Shown here: positions 28,601 to 38,057 of the stretch, in pieces | How the letters are laid out: each line of letters begins with the position of its first letter | How positions within the stretch are numbered: the stretch's first letter is position 1 | Origin: Pseudorasbora parva | Lineage: Eukaryota; Chordata; Actinopteri; Cypriniformes; Gobionidae | Assembly (NCBI RefSeq): GCF_024679245.1 | Contig: NC_090173.1 | Coordinates: forward strand, 52,031,018 to 52,095,017 | Direction of reading: 5' to 3' | DNA length: 64,000 bases | The notes under the pieces: model-generated | Told to the model about the DNA's origin: nothing | The model's database searches: none | The model's input: only the letters and a program-made list of their open reading frames with translations | Program-made: the position numbers and the translations under genes

Positions 28601-30117
28601 TCTCACAAGCAGATATTGTACAGCACTGCCACTGTAAACACTGCAAACTTGACTTCTGGATCACATTAGAGCACACATTTCCCTCCTACAGTACTGAAGC
28701 CCCGCCCACCTGTCACTGTATTACCATTTATTTCAGGTGATTCTCTCGCTATAGTCTTCTAAACCGGATCCTGGCATGCTCACCTTGCTCTGACAACGCC
28801 TTACATGTGTATTATTGGACTTGTATTTATATCATGGCTTTAAACCCTGATTTGTCCAACATGAAACTGTCAGGTCACTGTCTTTCTCCAGATAAATGGA
28901 TGTGTCAAAACCCATTAGGAGATTGGAGAACATGCTCTCATACCAAATGATTTATGTCACTAACCATTAACATGAACAACTTTATTTTATTTGCAGCCAT
29001 AAACCAAAAGTCATAAACTAAACTAAGATCAAATGATTGTAACAGGGTTGGGATAGAAAAAAAATGTCCAAAAAGGGTGTTTTATAGCGATGCCATAGAA
29101 GAATTTGGTTCCCCAAAGAACATTTTAGTCTGACAACACCTTAAATTTGGGTTAGTGTCAATATTAATGCTTTAAACCCTGATTTTTCCAGCATGAATCT
29201 GTCTGGTCACTGTCTTTCTCCAGATAAATGGATGTGTCAAAACCCATTAGGAGATTGTGCTGGAGAACACACCATCATACCAAATTATTAATATATCATA
29301 TACACCATTAACATGAACATCTCTTTATTTGGAGGCATAAACCAATGTAGTGTAACTAAAAACAGGAAGCAATGACATAAATTGTAACATGATAGGATAA
29401 ATTGTAACATGATAGGGAAACAAAAACTGCCCCAAAAGGGTGTTTTTGTAGCGATGCCATAGACTAATTTGGTTCCTCAGAGAACATTTTAGCAAACAGG
29501 TTCAAAATAACCTTTTTTTCATAGTGTAAAGAACATGTTTACTTTTTTCCACTAGTCAATGGTAATATTCCATGGATGTTATTCCTGGAACTACACATGA
29601 CAATACAGATACAATCTTTCTAACAGTTTAAATGAAATATAATTACTGTAGGCTAACGACGGTCGAGAATAGGGAGTCTGCACGCGCCTGTTGATGCCCA
29701 ACCACTGTCTAATGTAAGCAGCCCACTGGGTTACCTAAAGTTTGTGTCTGTAACCGGCGTTTTGTCTTACCCTGCTGGGGTCCCGTCGTTACAGGTGACT
29801 GATGTATTCTCCAGGAAATGCAGCTTCATGTCGTAGTCGAGCTTCTGTGCCGAACACGGGTAGAGAGACTGCGCGAGGTTCTTCACCTGAGTCATGAAGT
29901 TGTCCATGTTTTCTTCCACGGCTGTGAAATCCAGCGAGAAGCTCTCGGTGGTCTCGGCGCGGGAATGCTCGGAGGGCAGCGCGCGCCTCGGCTGCGGGTT
30001 GCGTCCTCCGCGTAATCTCCGCGCACCGAGCGCGCCGGACTGAATCAACCCCAGCATCACAGCCCAATGAATGACACTCATCACCCGTATGCTCCTCTGC
30101 GGCCGCCTGCACTTCAT
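15889..30117 (-). CDS. notum: Palmitoleoyl-protein carboxylesterase NOTUM (secreted Wnt deacylase), complete
   Basis: NOTUM removes the palmitoleate lipid from Wnt proteins outside the cell and so inactivates them. Eleven coding exons join in frame: 29771-30117, 23829-23881, 23637-23732, 22855-22915, 22661-22719, 20206-20308, 19934-20125, 18216-18313, 17962-18109, 17835-17882 and 15889-16195. The total is 1512 nt, 503 residues; human has 496. A signal peptide is visible from the second Met (residue 13, [16 protein letters not shown]). The motifs are [14 protein letters not shown], an NTS glycosylation site (Asn104), GGWYCF (Trp136), WWNANMV, and the triad Ser240 (GSSAGG), Asp347 (LFDEAQ) and His396 (LSHE), matching human 232, 340 and 389. 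The Cys-rich tail [11 protein letters not shown] and the end LLGMLSSGS are conserved. Teleosts have notum1a and notum1b; which one this is cannot be decided. No break or missing residue was seen. Confidence 0.97.
16318..16999. mobile_element. hAT-like MITE in notum intron 10
   Basis: Ends TAGAGCTTGACATTAAC and, inverted, AATGTCAAGCCCTG. Flanking 8-mers CCTACAAT (16310-16317) and CCTACATT (17000-17007) match at 7 of 8 positions, as an aged 8-bp target duplication would. No coding sequence. Confidence 0.7.
17039..17055. repeat. poly-T tract
   Basis: A run of about 17 T in notum intron 10. Confidence 0.85.
18505..19561 (+). mobile_element. CR1/L2-like LINE 3' end in notum intron 7
   Basis: The plus strand encodes the C-terminal part of a reverse transcriptase: [18 protein letters not shown], then [33 protein letters not shown], and [10 protein letters not shown] with [12 protein letters not shown]. 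These are hallmarks of Jockey-superfamily LINEs in fish. The frame ends near 19126. The 3' tail contains 'GGTTTCTCCCAAGG' and ends in 'ATAAATAAAGGTGACTTGACTTG', the usual tail of this family (shown here in part). The element is 5'-truncated and antisense to notum, between exons 8 and 7. Confidence 0.85.
20480..20850. repeat. Dispersed fish repeat in notum intron 5
   Basis: Contains 'AAGGATCATGTGACACTGGA', 'GACTGGAGTAATGATGCT' and 'TCACAGGAATAAATTACATT', phrases found in a very common fish interspersed repeat. Class not certain. Confidence 0.55.
21314..21820 (+). mobile_element. Solo LTR with 5-bp target duplication, notum intron 5
   Basis: Starts TGTCACAATTC and ends GTTCGTTACA, flanked on both sides by AGTGC (21309-21313 and 21821-21825). 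It holds a TATA-like CTATATAAGCC near 21470 and an AATAAA near 21766. No internal retroviral-type coding region is attached, so it is a recombined solo LTR. Its middle (about 21567-21700) carries the 'GGAAACTTTCC'-type repeat also seen at 8819 and 27197. Confidence 0.75.
21885..22386. mobile_element. TIR element with 9-bp target duplication, notum intron 5
   Basis: Left end TAGCCTAGAAATCTAGACGC resembles the inverted right end TAGTCTGACAAGCCAGACCC. Both sides carry GCTTAATGG (21876-21884 and 22387-22395). The interior is GC-rich and non-coding. It interrupts an older repeat of the 11390 family ('CACCACTAGAGGTC' left, 'GTGTAGCTTGATAACGCC' right). Confidence 0.75.
23239..23450. mobile_element. 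Short palindromic MITE in notum intron 3
   Basis: Begins CACTGTAAAAAA and ends TTTTTTAACAGTG. The interior pair 'AAATTGAATTTC' and 'GAAATTCAATTTGG' forms a second inverted repeat. No coding sequence. Confidence 0.55.
24051..24433 (+). mobile_element. Solo LTR with 5-bp target duplication, notum intron 1
   Basis: Starts TGTCACGCATC and ends CACACCTGACA, flanked by CTCCT at 24046-24050 and 24434-24438. No attached coding region. Confidence 0.7.
24493..24598. repeat. (CA)n/(CG)-interspersed microsatellite
   Basis: CA repeats broken by regular CG steps; alternating purine-pyrimidine, so Z-DNA prone. In notum intron 1. Confidence 0.95.
24766..25527. mobile_element. TTAA-target MITE with a 19-bp perfect hairpin, notum intron 1
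   Basis: Left end AGGGGTACTTCAGCGCTGG and right end CGCTGAAGTAACCCT are inverted repeats, flanked by TTAA at 24762-24765 and 25528-25531. A perfect 19-bp stem lies at 25354-25372 and 25382-25400 with a 9-nt loop. Confidence 0.8.
25572..25625. repeat. (AT)n microsatellite
   Basis: About 27 AT units, notum intron 1. Confidence 0.95.
25640..27190. other. Part of notum intron 1, little recognised
   Basis: AT-rich. A fragment of the 'CCCATTGGCAGATAAT' repeat family (see 56851-57242) lies near 26170-26360. Nothing else was identified. Confidence 0.45.
27197..27423. repeat. Degenerate short-period repeat with GGGTTGCAAA ends
   Basis: Starts 'TAGGGTTGCAAAG' and ends 'GAAACTTTGCAACC', filled with imperfect 'AAGTTTCCAAAAATTC' units about 16-25 bp apart. 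Longest of three related copies in the window. It opens a meaningless Lys-rich reading frame. Confidence 0.6.
28789..29480. repeat. Tandem duplication, about 332-bp period, notum intron 1
   Basis: Copy 1 (about 28789-29128) and copy 2 (about 29129-29480) share 'TTTAAACCCTGATTT', 'GTCACTGTCTTTCTCCAG' (28874 and 29206), 'CAAAACCCATTAGGAGATTG' and 'TAGCGATGCCATAGA'. The copies differ by small indels, so the duplication is not recent. Confidence 0.8.
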
Positions 30118-30166
30118 CACGCGTTCCTCGAAATCCTGAGGTGATGCCGAATACCTGCACGAGCAG

Positions 30167-30178
30167 CTACACAAACAT
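30167..30178 (-). promoter_or_regulatory. Minimal uORF in the notum leader
   Basis: An ATG at 30176-30178 is followed by only two codons and TAG (M-F-V-stop), ending 49 nt before the notum ATG and out of frame with it. If transcription starts near 30230, this uORF is in the mRNA leader. Confidence 0.4.
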
Positions 30179-30259
30179 TCAAAAGCGCACAGTTACACAA
30201 AGCCAGGGCCCGTTGGACAGGTGAGTTTCTCAGTGCAAAACACTTGGAAGTCCGCTGAG

Positions 30260-30265
30260 TTTATA
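30260..30265 (-). promoter_or_regulatory. Candidate TATA box of notum
   Basis: TATAAA on the minus strand, about 143 nt upstream of the notum ATG. It predicts a start near 30230. An inverted CCAAT box (30375-30379 on plus) lies about 110 bp further upstream. Confidence 0.45.
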
Positions 30266-31556
30266 TTGTCCTCGACTGAGATGGAAACTCCTCTACGGGC
30301 TGTGGTGTGCTCTTCTGTTCAATACCTGTATGTTTAACCGCTCGGGGTTTTAACCCTGCTCTCTTTCCCACGAACCAATCGCCGTGGAGGGCAGTGCAAC
30401 GGGGCGTGATCCAGTCGCACTCACTTCTGTCCTTTTCATTTATTGAAGGGGAAAAAAATAAATGCCCATAGTCTGGTCTTTTTGATCCGCGATATTTTTC
30501 TTGATGTGGTAGTTTTTATTGGCATTGGAATGCCTGTTTCCTAATCCACGCGAATTTATAGAGTGAGAATAGACTTTCTAACACTTGTGCATTTGAAAAG
30601 AAATGTATAACCTAAATATATAACAAGAATAGCGTGAGAAGCGGCATAACTCGCACAAAATATAGGCTACTTTATTATTATTATATAAATAGTAAATAAA
30701 TAGTAAATAATTGTGTATAGGCCTACTGTAGGCTATCATTTATATTATAATGTATTATTTTGGTGATTATATGCACAACTATTTTATTTAAAGTACCCTT
30801 ATACTTTAACTTAAAATATGCACAAATTCAACCTTTACTTTTTTTATATACATCTTAAACCCAAACCATGTCTGACTCAAACAAATAAAACAATGATGGA
30901 CAAATCCCATGGACAAATACATTTTAAGCCAAGTCTATATTTGACCCAAACGAAGACAAATTCAACCATTGGTTCATTTTTTTAAATACATTTTAAAGCC
31001 AACGTTGGATTTTTCCAAATCCGTACAATTTTGAATAGTTTATCGTTTATATTTTGCAATTCATTATTTGGTGACATATGGAGGACTTTAAATATAACAT
31101 TTTTAACTTAAAAACATGCACTCTGGGTTATTTCACGTGAAACCCACGTGATTGTTTCAAATATGGACAAATCTGTTGGTCTAAATGTTTTTAATAAAAA
31201 ATGTAAAACTAACGGTTGGCTTTGTCCATATCTGACTAAAAAGAAAAGAAAAAAAGGCTATCTAACCGTTGGTTTACATTTTTTTCAACTTTTTTTTTTA
31301 TCCAAAGGTTATCCATATTTGACAACAAACATGGGTTAAAACAATCCAGCATTTTCTAGGTCTATTTTGTCACGAATGTAGGCTACTGGTCCAGTGCCAG
31401 ATATAGTCTGCAGTCTTGTGAGAACAAACTTTTTACTTTCACGATGCGACCGTGAACTTACTGTACTTGTCTAGCTTGTGGGGTTATTTTTTGTCAGTGT
31501 ATAAGAGATTCCGCGACTTTTTTATCTTCTGGAGTCTGTTGACGGGGCCTCTGGAG

Positions 31557-31563
31557 ATCAAAG
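31557..31563. promoter_or_regulatory. TCF/LEF consensus site upstream of notum
   Basis: ATCAAAG fits (A/T)(A/T)CAAAG. It is about 1.4 kb upstream of the notum ATG. NOTUM is a known Wnt/beta-catenin feedback target, which makes the site worth noting, but a 7-bp match is weak alone. Confidence 0.25.
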
Positions 31564-32358
31564 GAGTCAGTCATCATCACTCCTCCACCCTCATGAAGCC
31601 CCTTCCAGACTTTCCCTCCGCTGTATATTTGGAGTCGGAAGGGAAACCCGCACCTTACAGGAATGCTCCTTTTAGTGGGTAAATTAAATGTTTCATTATT
31701 TCATGCCGGTATTGTAAATTAGCTTTAAAAATACGATATCAGTCGACTTCAAGTAGCCTACACTTTTCCTTACCACAGCTCAAAGTATGTCCTACTTTAT
31801 CCGTCCAACTTTGCTTTTTTCACTCGAGACAATCTCCTTTAATAGTGATGTCTTCGCTGTTAAGTGTTTCACACATGGCGTTAATATAATAGGGTTCCCT
31901 GGATTCCTGCTTTGGCCATTAATCGTCCATTGAGCGGTGAGATAAAAGGGTGTCTAGTGGCTGGTGTTAACGCGACACTTAACTTTACACAAGCCCGTTG
32001 TTTCAGACCAGTGCTCTCACTTTTATGCATTCAGTGTCGTGAAAAACGGGGGAACTCGCCCATTGGCGTCGAGTCATTCCGTCACTTACCGCCAGTCTCC
32101 TTCTTTTGTTCAGATGCTAAACATTTGAAGAATAGACCACCCTTCCTTCAGACGCAGATACATGGGACCATTAAACACTCGAGACCATAGGTAGGTCCAG
32201 CAATAATTGGCACAACAACAAAAAAAGTATGGACCAGCAACAAAAAAAGTAAATCAAGGCTTATGGTCCATTGATAGTTAATGAGAATATCTACACGTGT
32301 GGATTTGTGTGAACTTGGCTGCATACAGCAAGTACTGCCACACCAGAAAGTGTCATTT

Positions 32359-32405
32359 AAAAAAAAAAAAAAAAAAAGATTTTTTTTTTTTTTTTTTTTT
32401 TTTTT
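32359..32405. repeat. Poly-A then poly-T inverted tract
   Basis: About 19 A, the spacer GA, then about 26 T. It can fold as a near-perfect A-T hairpin. Confidence 0.9.
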
Positions 32406-34065
32406 GCTGATGCCACAATAATAAATGTGCAGAATGTGCTGTCAATTTATGCTGCTAATAGTGAAACATTTTAGCCCGTTAATCATTACATTTTAAATGC
32501 TACATTTTGAAATTACAATTTTTGCTGCAGTATGTTGTAAATCCATAAAGAGAAAGCGTGGCACAGGGAAATTTATCTCGTATATGCACACAGGTGTTTT
32601 GAGCAATCTCTCGCCACAAGTTACAACCCTTGTAAATACTGGCAAAAAATTCAATGCACATGTGCGACCTGAGCATAAAAAGTAAGCGCAGTCATGAAAA
32701 TCAGACAATGCTCATACAGGACGCACAAACTCTTCTAAATTAGAAAATTTGCATCACACAAACTGTATGCTGACCCCCAAGTATCACATAAAACGTGAAG
32801 TATACTTTGGGCTTAAATGTACCCTGAATCCTACATCATGAGGGAGGATAATTAACAGAACAAGAACCAGGCATTTAACTGAATTAAAAAAACAAACCCT
32901 AGGTGTTACAGGCATTTTAATGTTTGCAAATGGTTCAGAAACTATAGTTTAATCATTGTGTTTATTCTGTTATAGGATTCTGAGCTTAAATAGTTGATGA
33001 AAATGCTACATGAAGGCTATAAAGAGAGCAGTGCTGAAACCTGGCCTTGGATTCTGTTTCATTTTGGCATGTTTTCTGGACCTTAGAATGGATATTAAAT
33101 AGAATCATAAAAATACCTAAATCAATGTTTCTTCAGAATATTGAAGGTTTAGTTCAAATAAGACGTACAAGCTTCAAAAAGCATGCTGAAGCAACATGAA
33201 AGGGGTCTAGATGATGCATTACGGTTTCAGAAGACTAAAATGTGTCATTATTTAGTGAAATCCTTGACCTCTGCCCTAGTTCTTCTTGGCGTGTTCATCA
33301 AGTAGTGATGTCAGATTTGTGAAATAATTGTTCTTAGGAGATGTTTTCAGGGAATCATTTGATCTGGTCTGAATGACTCATTGACAAAATGGACTGGACC
33401 GCTCCAGTTCTAACAACTCTGGTTAACAGCCCACGGGAGCTGAAGATTATTTTTAAAATATTGATTTACTTGTTTGTCTGTTTCATAAAGAAATGTGTGT
33501 GGCATCATATGATTTGAAATCGTATAGGGGGGCTCAGCAGACTAAAGCGGGTGTAAGATGTTATAAATTGATTTAAAATTGGACACAAATTAATATTAAA
33601 ATAATCTAAAAATCAAGATATTACTTGTTTTATTTTACCCCTTTAACAACATTTTGTTTCAATCGAATAACCAGGGTTCCCACAGTCTTGGAAAACCTGG
33701 ATACATTATATAAGGCCAAGTTCAAACTACACTGTAGTTTTGTCTGTTACGATAGTAACTGTAAGATTTTGCCATTTTGACTCATAAAATCATGTAGTGT
33801 CGTGGACAAGAAACATGTCAGACTACATGTTGCTTCCCGACCAATCATCGATTGCTGCCTTTAACATTGTGTGTGATGTCATTAAGAAGACGTCCTAAAG
33901 CTAGCAAACAAACTTTGAGTATCTGAGTAGGTTTAGAGTTTACAAATCCATATGAATCCAAATTGGTTTTGATCAGATTCAAGGGTCTCACAATGCTCTA
34001 TAGGAACATTCTCTGTCAACTAATCCAGAGCTTAATGCTAATTCCAGTACTCACTGGGTTCCGGA

Positions 34066-34570
34066 GATGGCAGGGCGCATTATCCTGCTGAAAGAGGCAC
34101 AGCCACCAGGGAATACTGTTTCCATGAAAGCGTGTACATGGTCTGCAACAATGCTTTGGTAGGTGGTACGTGTCAAGGTTAACATCCACATGGATGGCAG
34201 GACCCAAGGTTTCCCAGCAGAACACTGCCCAAAGCATCACACTGCCTCTGCCAGCTTGCCTTTTTCCCATAGTGCATCCTGGTGCCATGTGTTCCACAGG
34301 TAAGCAATGTACACACACCCGGCCATCCACGTGATGTAAAAGAAAACGTGCTTCATCAGACCAGAACCCCTTCTTCCATTGCTCCATGGGTACTGATGCT
34401 GACATTCCCACTGTTGCCGCTTTCGGGGGTGTACAGGGGTCAGCATGGGCACCCTGATTGATCTGTGGCTATACAGCCCCATGCACAACAAACTGTGATG
34501 CACTGTGTATTCTGACACCTTTCTATCAGAACCAGCATTGACTTCTTAAGCAATTTGAGCTACAGTAGCT
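34066..34570 (-). mobile_element. Tc1-like transposase fragment, left part of a split copy
   Basis: The minus strand encodes the middle of a Tc1/mariner transposase: SDEARFLLHHVDGRV (first catalytic Asp) and LFQQDNAPCH (second Asp), with frame breaks. The sequence stops at GAGCTACAGTAGCT (34570). The continuation of the same family, in order and orientation, resumes at 37628. The far terminal repeat and about the last third of the gene are missing on the 34066 side. Confidence 0.8.
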
Positions 34571-34634
34571 CTTAGGTCTGTGAACTGCAAGAGGGATTCT
34601 GAAATCCACTGCTTCGTCAATATACCTGTATATA

Positions 34635-35809
34635 CACTCACCTAAAGGATTATTAGGAACACCAGTTCAATTTCTCATTAATGCAATTATCTAATCAACC
34701 AATCACATGGCAGTTGCTTCAATGCATTTAGGGGTGTGGTCCTGGTCAAAACAATCTCCTGAACTCCAAACTGAATGTCAGAATGGGAAAGAAAGGTGAT
34801 TTAAGCTATTTTGAGCATGGCATGGTTGTTGGTGCCAGACGGGCCAGTCTGAGTATTTCACAATCTGCTCAGTTACTGGGATTTTCACGCACAACCATTT
34901 CTAGGGTTTACAAAGAATGGTGTGAAAAGAGAAAAACATGCAGTATGCGGCAGTCCTATGCGCAAAAATGCCTTGTTGATGCTAGAGGTCAAAGGAGAAT
35001 GGGCCGACTGATTCAAGCTGATAGAAGAGCAACTTTGACTGAAATAACCACTCGTTACAACCGAGGTATGCAGCAAAGCATTTGTGAAGCCACAACACGC
35101 ACAACTTTGAGGTGGATGGGCTACAACAGCAGAAGACCCAGAAGATGTTGTCCACTACAAATAGGAAAAATAGGCTACAATTTGCACGAGCTCACCAAAA
35201 TTGGACAGTTGAAGACTGGAAAAATGTTGCCTGGTCTGATGAGTCTCGATTTCTGTTGAGACATTCAGATGGTAGAGTCAGAATTTGGCGTAAACAGAAT
35301 GAGAACATGGATCCATCATGCCTTGTTACCACTGTGCAGGCTGGTGGTGGTGGTGTAATGGTGTGGGGGATGTTTTCGTGGCACACTTTAGGCCTCTTTG
35401 TGACAATTGGGCATCGTTTAAATGCCACGGCCTACCTGAGCATTGTTTCTGACCATGTCCATCTCTTTATGACCACCATGTACCCATCCTCTGATGGCTA
35501 CTTCCAGCAGGATAATGCACCATGTCACAAAACTTGAATCATTTCAAATTGGTTTCTTGAATATGACAATGAGTTCACTCTACTAAGTCTCCCCCGGGAG
35601 GTAGAACGGGAGCTTCGTGCCCTGGATGTGCATCCCACAAATCTCCATCAACTGCAAGATGCTATCCTATCAATATGGGCCAACATTTCTAAAGAATGCT
35701 TTCAGCACCTTGTGGAATCAATGCCACGTAGAATTAAGGCAGTTCTGAAGGCGAAAGGTGGTCAAACACAGTATTAGTATGGTGTTCCTAATAATCCTAT
35801 AGGTGAATG
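34635..35809 (+). mobile_element. Tc1-like transposon with both ends, inactive
   Basis: Terminal repeats of about 28 bp (CACTCACCTAAAGGATTATT, and its inverse at the right end) with TA on each side (34633-34634, 35810-35811). The transposase starts MGKKGDLSYFEHG at 34783 with an HTH region. It shifts frame near 35130-35150, carries SDESRFLLRHSDGRV and YFQQDNAPCH, then meets a TGA at about 35535. The segment that should hold the third catalytic Glu (the SPDLNPIEHLWD motif of the family) is deleted around 35580-35605. It cannot encode a working transposase. Confidence 0.9.
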
Positions 35810-35829
35810 TATGTCATAATTTAATTCAT

Positions 35830-37627
35830 AATCAAAGTCTTAATCAATATGTATCTTCCTATATTATTATAATGATTTTTTCCAGTTATGATTTTGCTTA
35901 AGAGAACCCCTGATTGTTTCTTGTTTTCTAAAGTGTGTATTTGGTCTCTGAGGAGTGGTTAAGGGTCTGGCCTAGAGATGTGTGATGCGTCACTAAAACA
36001 CTTGATAGCAACAAGGTTGTGTGTTTGGATTTTGGTGGTATCGCACATGCCTAACATGTCAGGAGTGCAAAAACAGTGTTTGCTCACTTAGCCTGGCTCC
36101 CAGATAGGAAATTTGGATTTGTCTTTCGTTTAATTTATTATATTTTATTATTATTTTTATTAATTTCCTTTTACTGAAACACTAAAGAATCAAGATATTT
36201 GAATAATGCCTCTACTATTTCCTGTACCTCTCACTGAGAGAAAGTACATGTAGTATCAGCATGTTTTGTAGAAAGGTTTTGTTTATAATTAGTTAAGATG
36301 TTCCCAACCTTGGAGTTTTGTGTGTGTGTGTGTGTGTGTGTGTGTACCAGATCTGTGCAGGCCAAGTGTTGCAGATGGACATTTCTGCAGACAGCACAAG
36401 ATGCGAAGATGCTTTTCTGTGGCCTCTGAGGTCACTGTGATGTAACTCTAGTTATGGGGGCGACGACTTGTCTACCTAGTTTGGGGATATGTGCTCCTAT
36501 CTGTCTAGGTGTGGAAAGTTGCTTACATTTCATGTTATCTAAACCAAACAGAATGACGTGGATAGACCTTGAAAACAGTATAACTGTTGGGACAATTGTA
36601 TGTACGATAGGACGAGGCAACGAGATGGTGATAGAGGGAGTGCGGCCTACAAACTCCTTGTGAGACTTGAAAGCTTCTGCTGTTAAAACTGCAAATTTTT
36701 GACGCTTGGTCTTCATTTTTCACTACTGGTCTTGGGTAATAAGCTGTTAACCCCTAACAGGTCCTACACTGGTCTCACGGTTCGGTTTGATTAGGATTAT
36801 CATGTCATTGACTTGGTTTCAATTCGATATAACAATGCATCATTCATTGACGGTCCACTGCATCCTTATGTATACAATTTTGTCAGTCAGTTATATGAAC
36901 TCAACCTTTGATTTTACTTGCCAAAAGAAACACACTTATTGAATGTATCAAACTAAACTTAAAAAGATCCAAAAAAAAGTCATAAAGGCATTGTAAAAAA
37001 ATAAATAATTGACCATCTAATCCAAATCCAAGTCTTCTGAAGAGACACGAACAAAGACTTATGCTGAACAGATTTACAACAACACATAATGTTGTAAACA
37101 CGGATGGCAGATGATTCTGTGACGCATGGAAACATGAGTATAAGTATGGTGCATTAATAGCGGGAGAGGCAGGACGAGATGAGCCCCAGGAGAGATAATG
37201 TCTGTACTAGAAGCATGAGTAATGCATGAGGGGGAAAAATGAAAGTATACTTAGTTTAAATGACAGTATTACATTTATATCTGTTTCGCAGACATACATT
37301 TATGTGCCTAAGTGGAAATTAAATAGTTTTGATAAATCAAAGCTTTGATTTACACACAGCGCCTGTGTTCTGCAGGTTGTGCATACCAGATTTTTTAATA
37401 AAGACGAAATGTGCCCGGATGTCTGCTTTTAAAGTAGTTGGAGCATTTTTAATTATTTTTACTCGCATCTCACCTCCCTCTTCCATTGTATGCTACCACG
37501 ACAAAGCACGTATGTGACAAATAACATATGTGACGTCTGTAACATTATAATCGGTTATGGTCTATTACTGAACTGATAACGAATCGTCCTTGTCTGCATC
37601 AAAGAAACGATTAATTTTGACACCACT
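35830..37627. other. Intergenic, GT microsatellite and repeat remnants
   Basis: A (GT)n tract lies at 36319-36345. The end near 37560-37627 ('AAATTAATCG' inverted, ACACCACT) looks like the terminus of a hAT-type element (GTGGTGTCAAAA when inverted). No gene recognised. Confidence 0.4.
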
Positions 37628-38057
37628 AGTAGCTTGTCTGTTTGATTGGCCCACATGGCCAGCCTTCGCTCCCCATGTGCATCAATGAGCCTTGGCCCGC
37701 CCATGACCCTGTCCTCGGTTCTCCACTGTTCCTACCTTGGAGCACTTTTGATAGACACTGACCACTGCAGACCAGGAACACCCCACAAGAGCTGCAGTTT
37801 TGGAGATGCTCTGACCCAGTCGTCTAGCCGTCACAATTTGGCCCTTGTCAAACTCGCTCAAATCGTTTTGAAACTCGCTCAAATCGTTTGACCATTTTTC
37901 CTGCTCCTAACACATCAACTTTGAGGACAAAATGTTCACTTGCTGACAGAGATATAAATATATCTCACTCAGAAGATCACAAAAGGTGCAGTGATGAAGA
38001 GATAATAATTAGTATTAATCACTTCACCTGTCATAATGTTATGCCTAATTGGTGTAC
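37628..38057 (-). mobile_element. Tc1-like transposon, right part of the split copy with terminal repeat
   Basis: The minus strand encodes the N-terminal HTH of a Tc1-like transposase ([29 protein letters not shown]). The right end is TAATGTTATGCCTAATTGG-TGTAC, a Tc1-type terminal repeat. It begins with AGTAGCTTGTCTG, exactly where the 34066-34570 fragment stops. Confidence 0.8.

Larger units (their letters stand above)
30480..34065. other. Region upstream of notum, no gene recognised
   Basis: AT-rich, with a more GC-balanced island near 31540-31680 that contains a TCF/LEF-type site. A poly-A/poly-T hairpin lies at 32359-32405. No convincing exon on either strand. Confidence 0.5.

Noticed and set aside
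29789..30160. Alternative minus-strand frame over notum exon 1 (about 120 codons)
   Set aside because: It starts with GTG rather than ATG and overlaps the real notum frame; composition is that of a GC-rich shadow.
31452..31682. Open frame ending at a GT donor-like site as a coding exon
   Set aside because: The N-terminal half looks random, no homologous family was recognised, and no partner exon was found.
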